DNA of 56,052 nucleotides, from assembly GCA_900095095.1 (NCBI GenBank), contig FMBT01000549.1, positions 1 to 56,052 of the forward strand. The letters run 5' to 3'. Under the pieces are notes generated by a model, which saw only the letters and a program-made list of their open reading frames with translations, did no database searches and was not told where the DNA came from. Made by a program: the position numbers and the translations under genes. This stretch comes from Fragilariopsis cylindrus CCMP1102 (Eukaryota > Bacillariophyta > Bacillariophyceae > Bacillariales > Bacillariaceae). Shown in pieces: positions 1 to 9,616 of this stretch. Within the stretch, counting starts at the first letter, position 1, and each line of letters opens with the position of its first letter.

Positions 1-96
1 GTTATTCTTATTCTGCAAACTACCGTTTATCCTTCTAATCCTCGTTCTCTCTTTATTATTACAAGTACAACTATATTATTATTAATATTATTATTA

Positions 97-2014
97 TTAT
101 GTCACACGAAAGCTTTCCGGACCTATATCGTGCAAGAAAAATCGTTTTGCGATTAATTGTAATACTCGTTTATTTCGGGTAGCAACTGTAGAATCCGCTC
201 CAAGTTCGTAGAGCGTGCATAAATTGAAAGCAACACGTTCTGTCAAGAAGGCAGCGGGATCATCCCGGACCAGCCCCTCCAATGAAACAACAGCATCCTT
301 CATGTTACACATATACAGATGACACAATGTCATATTGTTTACAGCTTCGTTGTATAATTTTGTGGGAGTTTGACATCCAGCAATAACTGGTCCTATCCAA
401 TCTCCAATACGATATTTTGAATGAAAGTTGCTACTACTACCGTCCTTCCGCAAAATATTGATTGCTTTGGAAAAGGATTGTAACGCGTGATCGTAATTGC
501 TCTTAGCAAAATAAAACAATCCTTCATTAACTTCTAGCAAGGACGGCGTTGCTACTTTTAAGGATTCGTTATGATAAGAAAGTTCCTTTGGAAGAAGAAT
601 CGAAGATGAAGATGAAGATTCGACTTCAGACCAAATGGTCTTTGCATCTTCAAATAATTCTCCCGCCTCAAATACTGCTCCTGCCTGTAGGAAAATCCGT
701 CCCTGACGTGACAAAATTTCACACATATATGCCTTCATCAAAATAGATGTTACCATTTTTGTATTCTCTGGATCTGGTTCTATATCATTACTACTGGTTA
801 GTAAAGACTGAACTTCGGCTTGTGTTGCATCTTGAATAAGGTCAAAAACACGATCCAAGGATCCGATTGCTAATCGCCATTCTCCCCTCCGTATATAAAT
901 ATTAGTCAAGGCGTTATCCACACTTGCCAACCAACCACACTCGGTGGATGGAATTTGCTCCCTAAGATGGCATAAGATATCTACTGAACTTTCTTTATTA
1001 TCTGGATTGTATTCACATGACTGACCTGCTAAAATGTCTGTCTCCGTTATACATATATAGACGCACAAATAAACAGTTTAAGTAATGTTGTTAGCAATAG
1101 CAGAGATACAGTTTACAAATACTATGTGTCGTGACGTGTACTAGTACAAGGACGAACTTACGTATACTCCATGGAATCCATTCAGGTGACTTCGCCGTTG
1201 TATCATTTTGCGTCAAAAAATTCCATCGTTCTACCTCCTTTGACAGATCTGTATACCTGCGTAGCATGAGCCACGCATTACATTGTAATATCATTATTTC
1301 TACTGTATCTTGTCGAATATTAGGTGGGACGTCATTATTATTATCATTATCATTATCATCGTTATTGTTATGCTGCTCTTGTTCGTGTTCTCGAAGCAAT
1401 AAGGAGGCATAAACTTTAGAATACTGTCGAGACATGGACGACGAAGAAGATTTACTACTACTACTACTACTACTTGTACTATTGCTACCGTTATTACTGA
1501 GCAACGTCGAAGCCAACTTCAATACATCACCCCATGCTCGACGTTCGACGAGGGTGCGTAATCGTACAATTCCAGCTTCACCACGCGGAAGTGGGTTGGG
1601 ACTCAATAAAATCGGTGGAGGTTTCGAAGATAAAAAGTCATCAGCTAATGCGTCCAATGATTTGGAAGAGGGGGAGACACTGGTTTCGACACCACCACCA
1701 CCACCACCACCACCTCGTACGGGCACCACCGGCGATGGCGTCGTTGGAGTATTGTTGTTACCGGTAGTTGTTTTAGCCTCAACGGGTGCCGTACCAATTG
1801 GAGGTGGAGGTGGAGCCGGAATCGCGTTCTGATGTTGTTGATGGAAATTTTGCTGTTGTTTAGAAGGAATACTTGGAGTCATATTTTGTGTTTGAGTAAT
1901 TGCACCTGCCGCAAGAGGATCGTCACCAGCAGGAACAGCCACCCTAGTAGTAACTGTAACGGGAGGCTTTACTGGTTGTCCCAGGTCGGCATTTGGTTGT
2001 TGTCCAGATGACAT
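97..2014 (-). CDS. TRAPPC12: TRAPPC12-like TPR protein (TRAPP complex subunit 12), two exons
   Basis: Exon 1 runs 2014 to 1162 and ends at a consensus donor (GTAAGT from 1161). Exon 2 runs from about 1028 (acceptor TTTTAG) to the TAA at 97-99; another phase-compatible acceptor lies 9 bases upstream. The joined product is about 594 residues. The first ~150 residues are low-complexity (Pro, Gly and Ser runs). The rest is helical TPR-like, with GRIFLQAGAVFEAGELFEDA and a C-terminal VAFNLCTLYELGADST block close to the end of TRAPPC12. In other eukaryotes TRAPPC12 belongs to TRAPP III, a Rab1 exchange factor in ER-to-Golgi traffic and autophagy. Human TRAPPC12 is somewhat longer. The start is the first ATG of the long frame, 123 bp from the 3' LTR of element A. 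The TPR character is clear; the exact family name is an inference from the C-terminal block. Confidence 0.72.
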
Positions 2015-2132
2015 ATTATCAGGAAATAGTATGACAACGGAATATCAAAGAACTATTATTGAAGATGCCTGTTTTGTGTCTTGTGTTGTGAATTGAATTG
2101 TGAAGTTTATTGTTTTGTTGAAAGTTTGGTGA

Positions 2133-2137
2133 AGTAT
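2133..2137. repeat. Target-site duplication of element A (agtat), left copy
   Basis: The five bases agtat at 2133-2137 are repeated at 9026-9030, directly outside the two LTRs. This fixes the element borders and shows integrase-mediated insertion. Confidence 0.9.
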
Positions 2138-2428
2138 TGATGGAATTCAATTATTACGCTACAGTATATGCTAATATATTGACTCTATTGGATTAGATAT
2201 CAATTACTATAGGACCACAACAATGAATATTTCTTAATAAACTACTTCCTTATACGCTTATAAAATTAGGTTTTGAATTAAGAGTGATAACAGTGGTGGT
2301 TGATACAGTGGCTGTTTTGACTGCCAGAGATCAACGATACGCTATCAGTGAGGATTGACTATATCAAGTAACCCGGATGTTACTTGTAGTAATGTCGTAA
2401 TCGGTATGAAACTAAGTTATTCCCAATA
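2138..2428 (-). repeat. 3' LTR of element A
   Basis: 291-bp direct repeat of 8735-9025. On the plus strand it starts TGATGGAATTC and ends TTCCCAATA, so on the coding strand it starts TATTGGG and ends ATCA. Its right-hand copy carries the segment complementary to the primer-binding site (8870-8882); the equivalent here is 2273-2285. Confidence 0.95.
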
Positions 2429-2440
2429 CACTCCCATCCT
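2429..2440 (-). other. Polypurine tract of element A
   Basis: The minus strand reads AGGATGGGAGTG directly before the 3' LTR. This is the expected position and composition for the plus-strand DNA primer of an LTR retrotransposon. Confidence 0.7.
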
Positions 2441-2498
2441 ATGCTGATTGTCAAAGCAATCACTTTAGGATGTACATATATATCTCTTTTAACTAGTT

Positions 2499-5400
2499 TC
2501 AACCTTCCTCTCGAGATTGCTTCTTAGCAGACTCGTATGCAATTTTAAATTTGTGTGCCTCTTGCTCACTCACCCCCATGATTGCATTTCTATGGGTTCG
2601 GAACAAAGAACCTTGCAGTGGCTTTGTAAAGTAGTCTGACACCATCTCTAGAGTTGGACAATAAGTTACTGACACCTTGCCTTCTTTGATTTGATCAGTA
2701 ATGTAAAAGTATCGAATATTAATATGTCGAGTCCTTTTACCACTAGATCTTCTTCCATTGTTTTCAAGTTGGATTGTACTGGTATTATCTTGCAGGATGA
2801 TATTCTTTTGACCTACTTCCTTCATAGGATGGTCATCAGGATACATCTTAAACTGCTCAATATAAAATAGTCTTATCCACATAATGAAAGGCATACCGTC
2901 GTCCACACCAACCAATTCAGATTCAGTGGAGCTCTTGGTATTAATCTTTTGTTTGTATGAGCCTGATATTAGGGCTCCTCGGCCTAGCGTTAATGCCATA
3001 CCGGTGTGACTGCGCATATCCATATGGACAGCAAAGGATGCGTCCACACTCCATGTAAGAATGCCGGATTCATCCCAACCCAATATCAATGGAAGATGGA
3101 TTGATTCACGAAGATATTCGATAAGCTTCTTAAGCTTTCCATAATCATCCTTGTCAGGACATGCCACTCTTGTGCATAGATACGCAACACTAGTTTGTAG
3201 ATCTGGTCTTGCTCTTTTAGAAGCAAACAGTAGTCTAGCCACCGTACGGTGGAACCAGTCCATGGTTTTTATATCAAGCTTCTCACACTCCTGATTCACT
3301 TGAAATAACTTCGAGTGAGCAGGGGTTACAGCAATGCCTTTCATATCGTCGGGTGATTCGGCAAGTATATCTTCAAGATAGTCATACATAGTAAATTTGA
3401 CTAGACCTTCCTCTGAGAAATCAATTGTCATACCTAAATATTCATGTATTTTACCATAACTTGCTTCAAGTAATGTACCATTTGTGCCAAAGATTCCATT
3501 CAAATCTTTAACCATATCTTTGATAACTATTTCATCCATGTGTGATATTTTTAAATCATCCACATGAAACTGAACAGTGAGTTGTTTACCATTTACCATC
3601 TTGTTGAACGTACATTCATCGTAGTCATTAATAATGAAGCCCCAACTTTCTAAGAGACCTCTTAGTTTATCATAGAAGAGTCGGGCTCCAAGCAGCGTGC
3701 CATAGATTGCCTTGGTAAGCTTACCAACCATCCACTTTCGTGTGCGGCGCTTGTTGTGCTTAACATTATCAAGGTATTTGGGTTCAATTTGGCATATCAT
3801 ATCGACCATAATTCCTTCAAATCTGATGTAACATGGTTCATCCTGTGGCCAGTCAGCCTGTAGGAACGCACCTGGGATGTCACATATGGCAACTGCTCTC
3901 TTTTCAATAGCATCGACTAAACATGAAGCAAATAGGGCATTATTAGCAACAGTTGGTGAACTCGATCGATCTTTAGTGATGTACTCGCGTTGGGGTCGAC
4001 CATCCGCGCATCCTCGTGCCTTGATCTTTCCACAACGTTTCCTTTTCAGGAACATAAGATAACCCAATGACATCTTAAATATATCTTGGGTGATTGCTTC
4101 CGGTGGAAGCATGTCAATAACGTTTCGACCGATAAGATTAGTGTCCAATTCTTTAATAGTAGCCTTGTAGCCTTCTTTATCAAACACTTTCAATCCTTTT
4201 TGAAATCCGTATTGTGGTGTTGACAATGTGGCTTCTAAATTGCCATAACCAGAGATCACTGACATGCAGTATTGTGTGTGTATACAGTTGTTCCAGTGCG
4301 GCCCATCTAGAGTGTTGTCTAGTCCGCGTGGTGTATCATCATCATTACTGCTAACGTCATTATCATCATCTGATTCATCAACATCTTCCATAACATAGTC
4401 TTCATTAGACTCATCATCAGTTATATTGTTATCGTTATCTTCGTTGTTATTATCTAATTCTTCAAGCATGGGATCGTCATCATCTTCGTTGCCCACAGGC
4501 ACTCCTGCTTCTTCACTTTCAACTGTTGATTCCTCATCATTTTCAGGGAAGTGTTCGAACTGATTATCATCTTCTGCATAGTCCACGACGTTATGATCAC
4601 CTGCTTCTTCAATATCATTGTCTTCTACTGGATCAAATGACGCGTCAGTAGCATCATCGATATCTTCTTCATTTTCATCAAGACCAATGTTAAAATCATC
4701 CACTGTCTGTTGATCATTTCTGTCTCCTATTACAATGCCTTCAGGTTGTTTATCATGTAACCCCATAGCATTGATTCGATCAGTTACTCGTTGTGGCATA
4801 GGTAATGGCGTAACTCGAGGTACAGATTTCCTGCATCCAGTTCTTATATCAAACACGTAGTGTCCACTGCCATTATCATTGCGTCCGATATATAGTGATT
4901 CAAACGTTCGATATTCATCAGTCATGTTGCTAGTTTCACCAACTGAGGCATGTACAAATTGCCCTATTTCATGTGGAGGTAGTCTTAGTTTCTTTCCGGT
5001 TATTATTTCTCTTGAAGATAAGAATTGACTCACTCCTCCCTTTCTCATAAGGGAGTTGATTAAGATAACAGTCTTGTATATGACTTCAATCAGAAATCTA
5101 CGTGGGAGTTGTTTAAACTTGAGGGTCCTCATCATGGCTCTAATTCCGCGGGTTCTATCTTTAACAAATCTAATTCCTCTCTCAATAATCTGTACGTGTC
5201 CGTCCTTGTCACATGTCGTTAGTTTGATGTTATACGGATTTGCTTCAAGGGTTGATCTGCAACATTCGAATGCATTGTCTCCTAGTATGTGTACTACTTC
5301 GAAACCTCGTAGTTGATATTGTGATATCATTTTCTTGATTCCAAAGAGGAAGCTAGTTTCGGATTTGGTTGCTATTGCAATAGTCTGTATGTAGCCAATG

Positions 5401-6440
5401 TGCTCTGATATAGCAATTAGGAACTTGTTTCCGTTTACATGCATTACATCTATGCCTAGAGTTACTTTGGTGTACTCATCGACTATACTTTTTGGTAGAT
5501 CCATGACTTCATCGCTACGTGCGAGCTTGCTTTTCCTCTGTACTGTCTTTCCTTCCAGTGAGTTTCCATTGGGACCAAAGATATCCTTGGCTATTCGAAT
5601 GTCTCTTCTGTTGATACCACATTCAGGTATGGTTCCATTCTCAAGTGAATTGGCTAGGTCGACATCAGATGGCAAGGCAAGCCGATTCTGTATGTCTCTT
5701 GCGAGTGTGGCTCTGCGCACATCAAGGTCTGAATAGGTTTTGGATTTGTTCCCTACTGTGGTGAGGAAGACGTGTGGCGACGTGCCATTGTCTACATGTA
5801 GGCAGTACAGGTTGTTGTCATTCAACTCAAACTTGATATAGTTATCATCATCATCGTAAACATAAAATGCATTTTCTATGGATGTATCAAGGAAGACTCG
5901 ATGTTCCTTTGATACACGTGCAAGTGATAAGAGATTTGCCACCCCAGTTGGATGAAAGAAATAACCTGTGTGAGGCAAAGGAAGGTTCCTAAGCTCGTTA
6001 CAGATGTCTCCGACTTGGTTGTTAGAGACAGTTGCCCCTCCACAGTGTATGGTTATTGCTTTTGACGTTGATCTAATATTCGTAAGGAAATATGGATTGT
6101 TCATCAAGTTGACAGTAGCTCCACTATCCAGTACAAGTGTATTAAGAGGTATGCTACCTCTGTGTACTTTTGTATCGCCCACACTCCTTACTTTCTTAGC
6201 TTTGGCTGTAAGCTGAAGATGAGGAAGTAAACTATGGGTAGTGGTATTGCTTGTATCATCAGGATCAAATGTGACATTTCCGAAAGCGTATGCTAATCGT
6301 ATTAGAGCTGTAGATGCATCTAGTATTGGAAGAATGGATGACTTGTCATCCTCCCTGTACGGCCTATCCGGCGAATCTGTTGGTATGGGCGAAGAGAACA
6401 CAGAGTGTTTTAGTTCTCGCCCTGCCGAAAATCCGGTGGA
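2499..6440 (-). CDS. Element A Pol (protease, integrase, RT, RNase H)
   Basis: About 1313 codons, open from 6440. No in-frame ATG occurs before the protease motif (the first Met follows DSGATVNL near residue 99 counted from 6401), so it should be made by -1 frameshifting from gag. Counting from 6401: retropepsin DSGA near residue 90; integrase core with Asp in GIDVMHVNG (~317), Asp in LGDNAFE and Glu in QIIERGIRF; an acidic Asp/Asn-rich linker (~590-700); reverse transcriptase with AICDIPGAFLQ and the catalytic FHVDDLK (~947); RNase H with WSVDASF, STESELVG and QDNTS, and a final YFTKPLQG motif. The integrase zinc-finger histidines are not obvious. The stop lies 70 bp before the 3' LTR. All catalytic residues I can place are present. 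Confidence 0.93.
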   Translation of the reverse strand, partial: STGFSAGRELKHSVFSSPIPTDSPDRPYREDDKSSILPILDASTALIRLAYAFGNVTFDPDDTSNTTTHSLLPHLQLTAKAKKVRSVGDTKVHRGSIPLNTLVLDSGATVNLMNNPYFLTNIRSTSKAITIHCGGATVSNNQVGDICNELRNLPLPHTGYFFHPTGVANLLSLARVSKEHRVFLDTSIENAFYVYDDDDNYIKFELNDNNLYCLHVDNGTSPHVFLTTVGNKSKTYSDLDVRRATLARDIQNRLALPSDVDLANSLENGTIPECGINRRDIRIAKDIFGPNGNSLEGKTVQRKSKLARSDEVMDLPKSIVDEYTKVTLGIDVMHVNGNKFLIAISEHIGYIQTIAIATKSETSFLFGIKKMISQYQLRGFEVVHILGDNAFECCRSTLEANPYNIKLTTCDKDGHVQIIERGIRFVKDRTRGIRAMMRTLKFKQLPRRFLIEVIYKTVILINSLMRKGGVSQFLSSREIITGKKLRLPPHEIGQFVHASVGETSNMTDEYRTFESLYIGRNDNGSGHYVFDIRTGCRKSVPRVTPLPMPQRVTDRINAMGLHDKQPEGIVIGDRNDQQTVDDFNIGLDENEEDIDDATDASFDPVEDNDIEEAGDHNVVDYAEDDNQFEHFPENDEESTVESEEAGVPVGNEDDDDPMLEELDNNNEDNDNNITDDESNEDYVMEDVDESDDDNDVSSNDDDTPRGLDNTLDGPHWNNCIHTQYCMSVISGYGNLEATLSTPQYGFQKGLKVFDKEGYKATIKELDTNLIGRNVIDMLPPEAITQDIFKMSLGYLMFLKRKRCGKIKARGCADGRPQREYITKDRSSSPTVANNALFASCLVDAIEKRAVAICDIPGAFLQADWPQDEPCYIRFEGIMVDMICQIEPKYLDNVKHNKRRTRKWMVGKLTKAIYGTLLGARLFYDKLRGLLESWGFIINDYDECTFNKMVNGKQLTVQFHVDDLKISHMDEIVIKDMVKDLNGIFGTNGTLLEASYGKIHEYLGMTIDFSEEGLVKFTMYDYLEDILAESPDDMKGIAVTPAHSKLFQVNQECEKLDIKTMDWFHRTVARLLFASKRARPDLQTSVAYLCTRVACPDKDDYGKLKKLIEYLRESIHLPLILGWDESGILTWSVDASFAVHMDMRSHTGMALTLGRGALISGSYKQKINTKSSTESELVGVDDGMPFIMWIRLFYIEQFKMYPDDHPMKEVGQKNIILQDNTSTIQLENNGRRSSGKRTRHINIRYFYITDQIKEGKVSVTYCPTLEMVSDYFTKPLQGSLFRTHRNAIMGVSEQEAHKFKIAYESAKKQSREEG

Positions 6441-8653
6441 TCAATTCGGCTTTTGGTCACTCCTACTCTTTTAGGGTAGTAGTTAAGATAAGCGTTGGGG
6501 ATATCTAGCGACAATGTTAATGAAGCTTTAGTAACCTGTACAACTCGATGAGTTCGAGTTACTTGAATGGGGAAAGAACGTCTAGATTCAACGAACTGTG
6601 CCCAGTTGTTGGTCGGCTCCCCAGCTATATCAATCAACGTGGTTTTGTTACAAACAATGTCGTCCATGTGTACAAATTGCTCTTGTTGGACTCTAACTGG
6701 CACACGACCTGCAGGGTCGATGCGTTCAACAACTGGTTCTGCCAATTGTGAATTGATATCATCTTGATCATTGATATCATCTTGGTCATTAGTGATGACG
6801 ATGCTTGGCACCGGTGGAAACATAGTCGTAGAAGGTTGTGATTGATCTAGGCAAGAGGATGAGCCGATGGCTGACCTCAATGCTGATGGGACTTTAAAGA
6901 CACTGCGTTCAATTCCCCTGACTGGGACCATATCATCGACTATCGAACCAACGATGGAAGATTCAGCAGGATCAGTTGTCAATGCCTTGATGTGTTGATC
7001 AAAGGTATCGAAATCGAACCCAATGGGATCACGATGGTCACGAACAGAACGGACGCTTGGGATTACGTGATTGGTACTACCACTATCTAGAATAGGGTAA
7101 AAGTCGCCGGTTGATGAGTCATCACTAGAGGACGAGTCGTCAGCATTCCGAATACGGAGTCCAGGCATACCACTGCCTTGGCTTGAATCGTCAGTTTCAC
7201 TACTTGAGGTATCATCACTATCATCTGAAGGGCAATAGTAATGATCTGATAAGTGATATGAACTTGAAGCGCCACTTGATTCGTCTTCTGATTCGTCACG
7301 AGTGGTCACTGCAACATGAATACCAGCTACTTGTTCCGATTCAAAGTCGATATCATCGATCTCTAGTGGAGAGTAGTAGTTGGGGTCTTCCGGTCCTCCA
7401 GCCTGTACAGCCGCGAGGGCTGCATGCATTGCTTCATCAGGTTGTTCTTCAGGAATAATTGTATCGTTGCTTTGCGATTCATCGGATTGATCAGTAGCAT
7501 GAATACCAGCCACTTGTTCATCTTCATTATCATTGTTAGTTGTGTTTTGATTCTTGTTGTTGTTGTTACCACCTACCTCAATATATGAATCAATGAGGTC
7601 TGCTGCTTTTGAAGACGTGGTGGGATAGCAATCAATCTTTCCATTAATCTTATACTCATTTTTCAAATGGTTCTTGAGTCCTTCCGAATCGCATCCTTCT
7701 ATCATTAACATACCAATAATTTCATCTTTAACTAAAGCATTATATTTGTTTTGATTAGCAACATCCATGGCAATAAACGTTGCTAGGGATTGGCCATCTG
7801 CTTTTAAAAATGGATCCCACCATGAAGTCCCAAATGCAAACAATCCAGCCTTCTCCATGACACTGTCGATGTGCACTTCAAAGGTTCGTTTGTATTTAGA
7901 TGTTTCCATAGACACGTTCTTGTGCCTAGGCTTCTGCTGGAATGAAACTGATTTTCGGAATAATTGGAGCCTTGCGAGCTTCGGGTTTACTGTACTGCCG
8001 TCACCTAGGCTGCATGCTGACTTCAACAAAGTTAACAGTTCGATTGGACATTGGCTTACAAGTGCCTTCTGATACTCTGGATCATGTGCTAGTTTACCTA
8101 GTACTGGGTCGTCGAGTTGTCCTCTAATAATCTCAAATAAGTTGGAGCCATTTAACTTGTATTTTTCCATCGTATCAGTTTCAGTCTTCACTTTCAACTT
8201 CCAGTGGTCCATTGCACTCTCGTGCTTAAGTGGGTCAGTGTATATGACCTTCTTTCCTCCATCAGCTTTACCATCGGCACCCATTGTTTCAACCAGCTTG
8301 GCATATCCTTCATCAATAGCGTTAGGACGCTTAGTAAGATATTTATCTGGATCTAATCGTACCATGTTCCTGATGGAAGATGGCCATAGTGGGTAGCTCG
8401 TGGCAAAGACTGGTAGGATTTCAATTAGGTCACGCAGTTGAGTTGCTTGATTTGAGTTATCTTCTATTACATATTTGAATAAAACACTCCCTTCTGGTTG
8501 TGAACCATTGAATGACGATTTACGTCCTTTCGCTGCTTTATTCTTCTTCTTGTTGTTGTTCTTCTTCTTTCGCGCTGCTGCTTTAGCGCTTCCACCATCA
8601 GTACCTGTGGACGGGGTACCTCCGGTAGTACCAGTTGTACTGGTTGTAGACAT
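6410..8653 (-). CDS. Element A Gag-like ORF with an extra retropepsin-like motif
   Basis: 747 codons, starting at the ATG at 8653, 82 bp inside the 5' LTR. The N-terminus is Lys/Asn-rich (KKKNNNKKKNK), probably nucleic-acid binding. Residues ~60-340 form a helical capsid-like region, followed by an acidic Ser/Asp-rich segment. No CCHC zinc knuckle is visible. Near residue 522 there is YPILDSGSTNHVI, which matches a Copia protease active site, although a second DSGA protease motif lies in pol. The ORF ends with TAA at 6410-6412, overlapping the pol frame by about 28 nt. Assignment as Gag rests on position and composition. Confidence 0.8.
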   Translation of the reverse strand: MSTTSTTGTTGGTPSTGTDGGSAKAAARKKKNNNKKKNKAAKGRKSSFNGSQPEGSVLFKYVIEDNSNQATQLRDLIEILPVFATSYPLWPSSIRNMVRLDPDKYLTKRPNAIDEGYAKLVETMGADGKADGGKKVIYTDPLKHESAMDHWKLKVKTETDTMEKYKLNGSNLFEIIRGQLDDPVLGKLAHDPEYQKALVSQCPIELLTLLKSACSLGDGSTVNPKLARLQLFRKSVSFQQKPRHKNVSMETSKYKRTFEVHIDSVMEKAGLFAFGTSWWDPFLKADGQSLATFIAMDVANQNKYNALVKDEIIGMLMIEGCDSEGLKNHLKNEYKINGKIDCYPTTSSKAADLIDSYIEVGGNNNNKNQNTTNNDNEDEQVAGIHATDQSDESQSNDTIIPEEQPDEAMHAALAAVQAGGPEDPNYYSPLEIDDIDFESEQVAGIHVAVTTRDESEDESSGASSSYHLSDHYYCPSDDSDDTSSSETDDSSQGSGMPGLRIRNADDSSSSDDSSTGDFYPILDSGSTNHVIPSVRSVRDHRDPIGFDFDTFDQHIKALTTDPAESSIVGSIVDDMVPVRGIERSVFKVPSALRSAIGSSSCLDQSQPSTTMFPPVPSIVITNDQDDINDQDDINSQLAEPVVERIDPAGRVPVRVQQEQFVHMDDIVCNKTTLIDIAGEPTNNWAQFVESRRSFPIQVTRTHRVVQVTKASLTLSLDIPNAYLNYYPKRVGVTKSRIDPPDFRQGEN
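6413..6440 (-). promoter_or_regulatory. Probable -1 ribosomal frameshift zone between gag and pol of element A
   Basis: Gag and pol codons are offset so that a -1 shift joins them. The pol frame is open only from 6440, and gag stops at 6412, so the shift must occur within this overlap. There is no canonical X_XXY_YYZ heptamer. The best candidate is GAT TTT C (TTTT at 6431-6428), where Phe-tRNA can re-pair exactly one base back. Confidence 0.55.
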
Positions 8654-8719
8654 TATGGATAGTCCTTATAATGTGTACAGTTAAGATTTCGTTGGTATAC
8701 CTTACGATGTCTAACTCCG

Positions 8720-8732
8720 ACTCTTAATTCAA
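8720..8732 (-). other. Primer-binding region of element A, complementary to its own LTR
   Basis: The minus strand reads TTGAATTAAGAGT two bases inside the 5' LTR, where the primer-binding site should be. The exact complement lies in the LTR at 8870-8882, so the transcript could fold back and pair over 13 bp. The 3' end of the LTR segment would point toward the LTR, as a primer must. A tRNA-Lys(CUU) anticodon loop is a weaker alternative, because the neighbouring stem does not pair well. Confidence 0.6.
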
Positions 8733-8734
8733 GA

Positions 8735-9025
8735 TGATGGAATTCAATTATTACGCTACAGTATATGCTAATATATTGACTCTATTGGATTAGATATCAA
8801 TTACTATAGGACCACAACAATGAATATTTCTTAATAAACTACTTCCTTATACGCTTATAAAATTAGGTTTTGAATTAAGAGTGATAACAGTGGTGGTTGA
8901 TACAGTGGCTGTTTTGACTGCCAGAGATCAACGATACGCTATCAGTGAGGATTGACTATATCAAGTAACCCGGATGTTACTTGTAGTAATGTCGTAATCG
9001 GTATGAAACTAAGTTATTCCCAATA
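8735..9025 (-). repeat. 5' LTR of element A
   Basis: 291 bp; no difference from 2138-2428 was found by eye. It should hold the promoter of the element, reading leftward. If priming is self-complementary as proposed, transcription would start near 8882, leaving a U5 of about 148 nt. Confidence 0.95.
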
Positions 9026-9030
9026 AGTAT

Positions 9031-9616
9031 TTCTAATTTGAAATGTGGCTACGTAAAATTTGTTAACACCGTATTCATCGCGCTATTTGGTACAGATTTT
9101 TAAGTGTTTAAAGTGCAACACTAGAATATAAACATGAATACTGTACCTAATCTTTGCTGGTAGCAAATGATGATGTCCTATTAGTATCAAAGTGGTCTAT
9201 TCCAGTAGTAATAATGTGTAGTATGATTTTCATACTTGCTTAATTTGTATGCACCACCCTATCTATGTTCAATATGGGCACAATAGAATTTGGAAATAAA
9301 ATGCATTTGAAAATCGAAGTGCTAACTTAGTCTATGATTATACTAATAAGTCAAAAAGTCAAATAGATGTAGCTAGCAATTGCTTATCAGGATTGATGCT
9401 TAAAGTATTAAGCTTATGCATACCATTCAAACCAGTGAGCTCACTTATGGTGTCATGGTTTCTATAGATTGAAAATGGACAGGTCAAACAAACCCAAAAT
9501 ATGTAATAACGTGATAGCTTCTTGTGGATGTGTGTGTGTGTGTGTGTGTGCGTATTACTCCCTATAAATCAATTTCGTGCAAGCAAATGGCCATCGAATT
9601 ATTCTTTAGATCTATT
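9031..9616. other. Intergenic, 3' of the cyclophilin-SYF2 gene; contains a TG microsatellite
   Basis: AT-rich DNA between element A and the stop codon of the cyclophilin-SYF2 gene. It contains a (TG)n run at about 9529-9550. I see no ORF, RNA gene or repeat with another part of the window. Confidence 0.6.

Larger units (their letters stand above)
2138..9025 (-). mobile_element. Element A: complete Copia-type LTR retrotransposon
   Basis: 6888 bp, transcribed leftward. Order on the minus strand: 5' LTR 8735-9025, primer-binding region 8720-8732, gag 8653-6410, pol to 2499, polypurine tract 2429-2440, 3' LTR 2138-2428. Both LTRs are 291 bp, and I found no difference between them, so the insertion is recent. 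Pol order is protease, integrase, reverse transcriptase, RNase H, which defines the Copia superfamily. Gag and pol are both uninterrupted, so the copy may be active. It lies upstream of the TRAPPC12-like gene in the same orientation. Confidence 0.95.

Noticed and set aside
1434-1832. Plus-strand ORF with Leu and Pro runs opposite the TRAPPC12-like gene
   Set aside because: Antisense reading of the poly-Ser and poly-Gly codons of the real exon.
8716-8734. tRNA-Lys(CUU) half as primer of element A
   Set aside because: The loop CTCTTAA fits, but the flanking bases do not form the anticodon stem; the 13-nt match to its own LTR explains the site better. Kept as an alternative.
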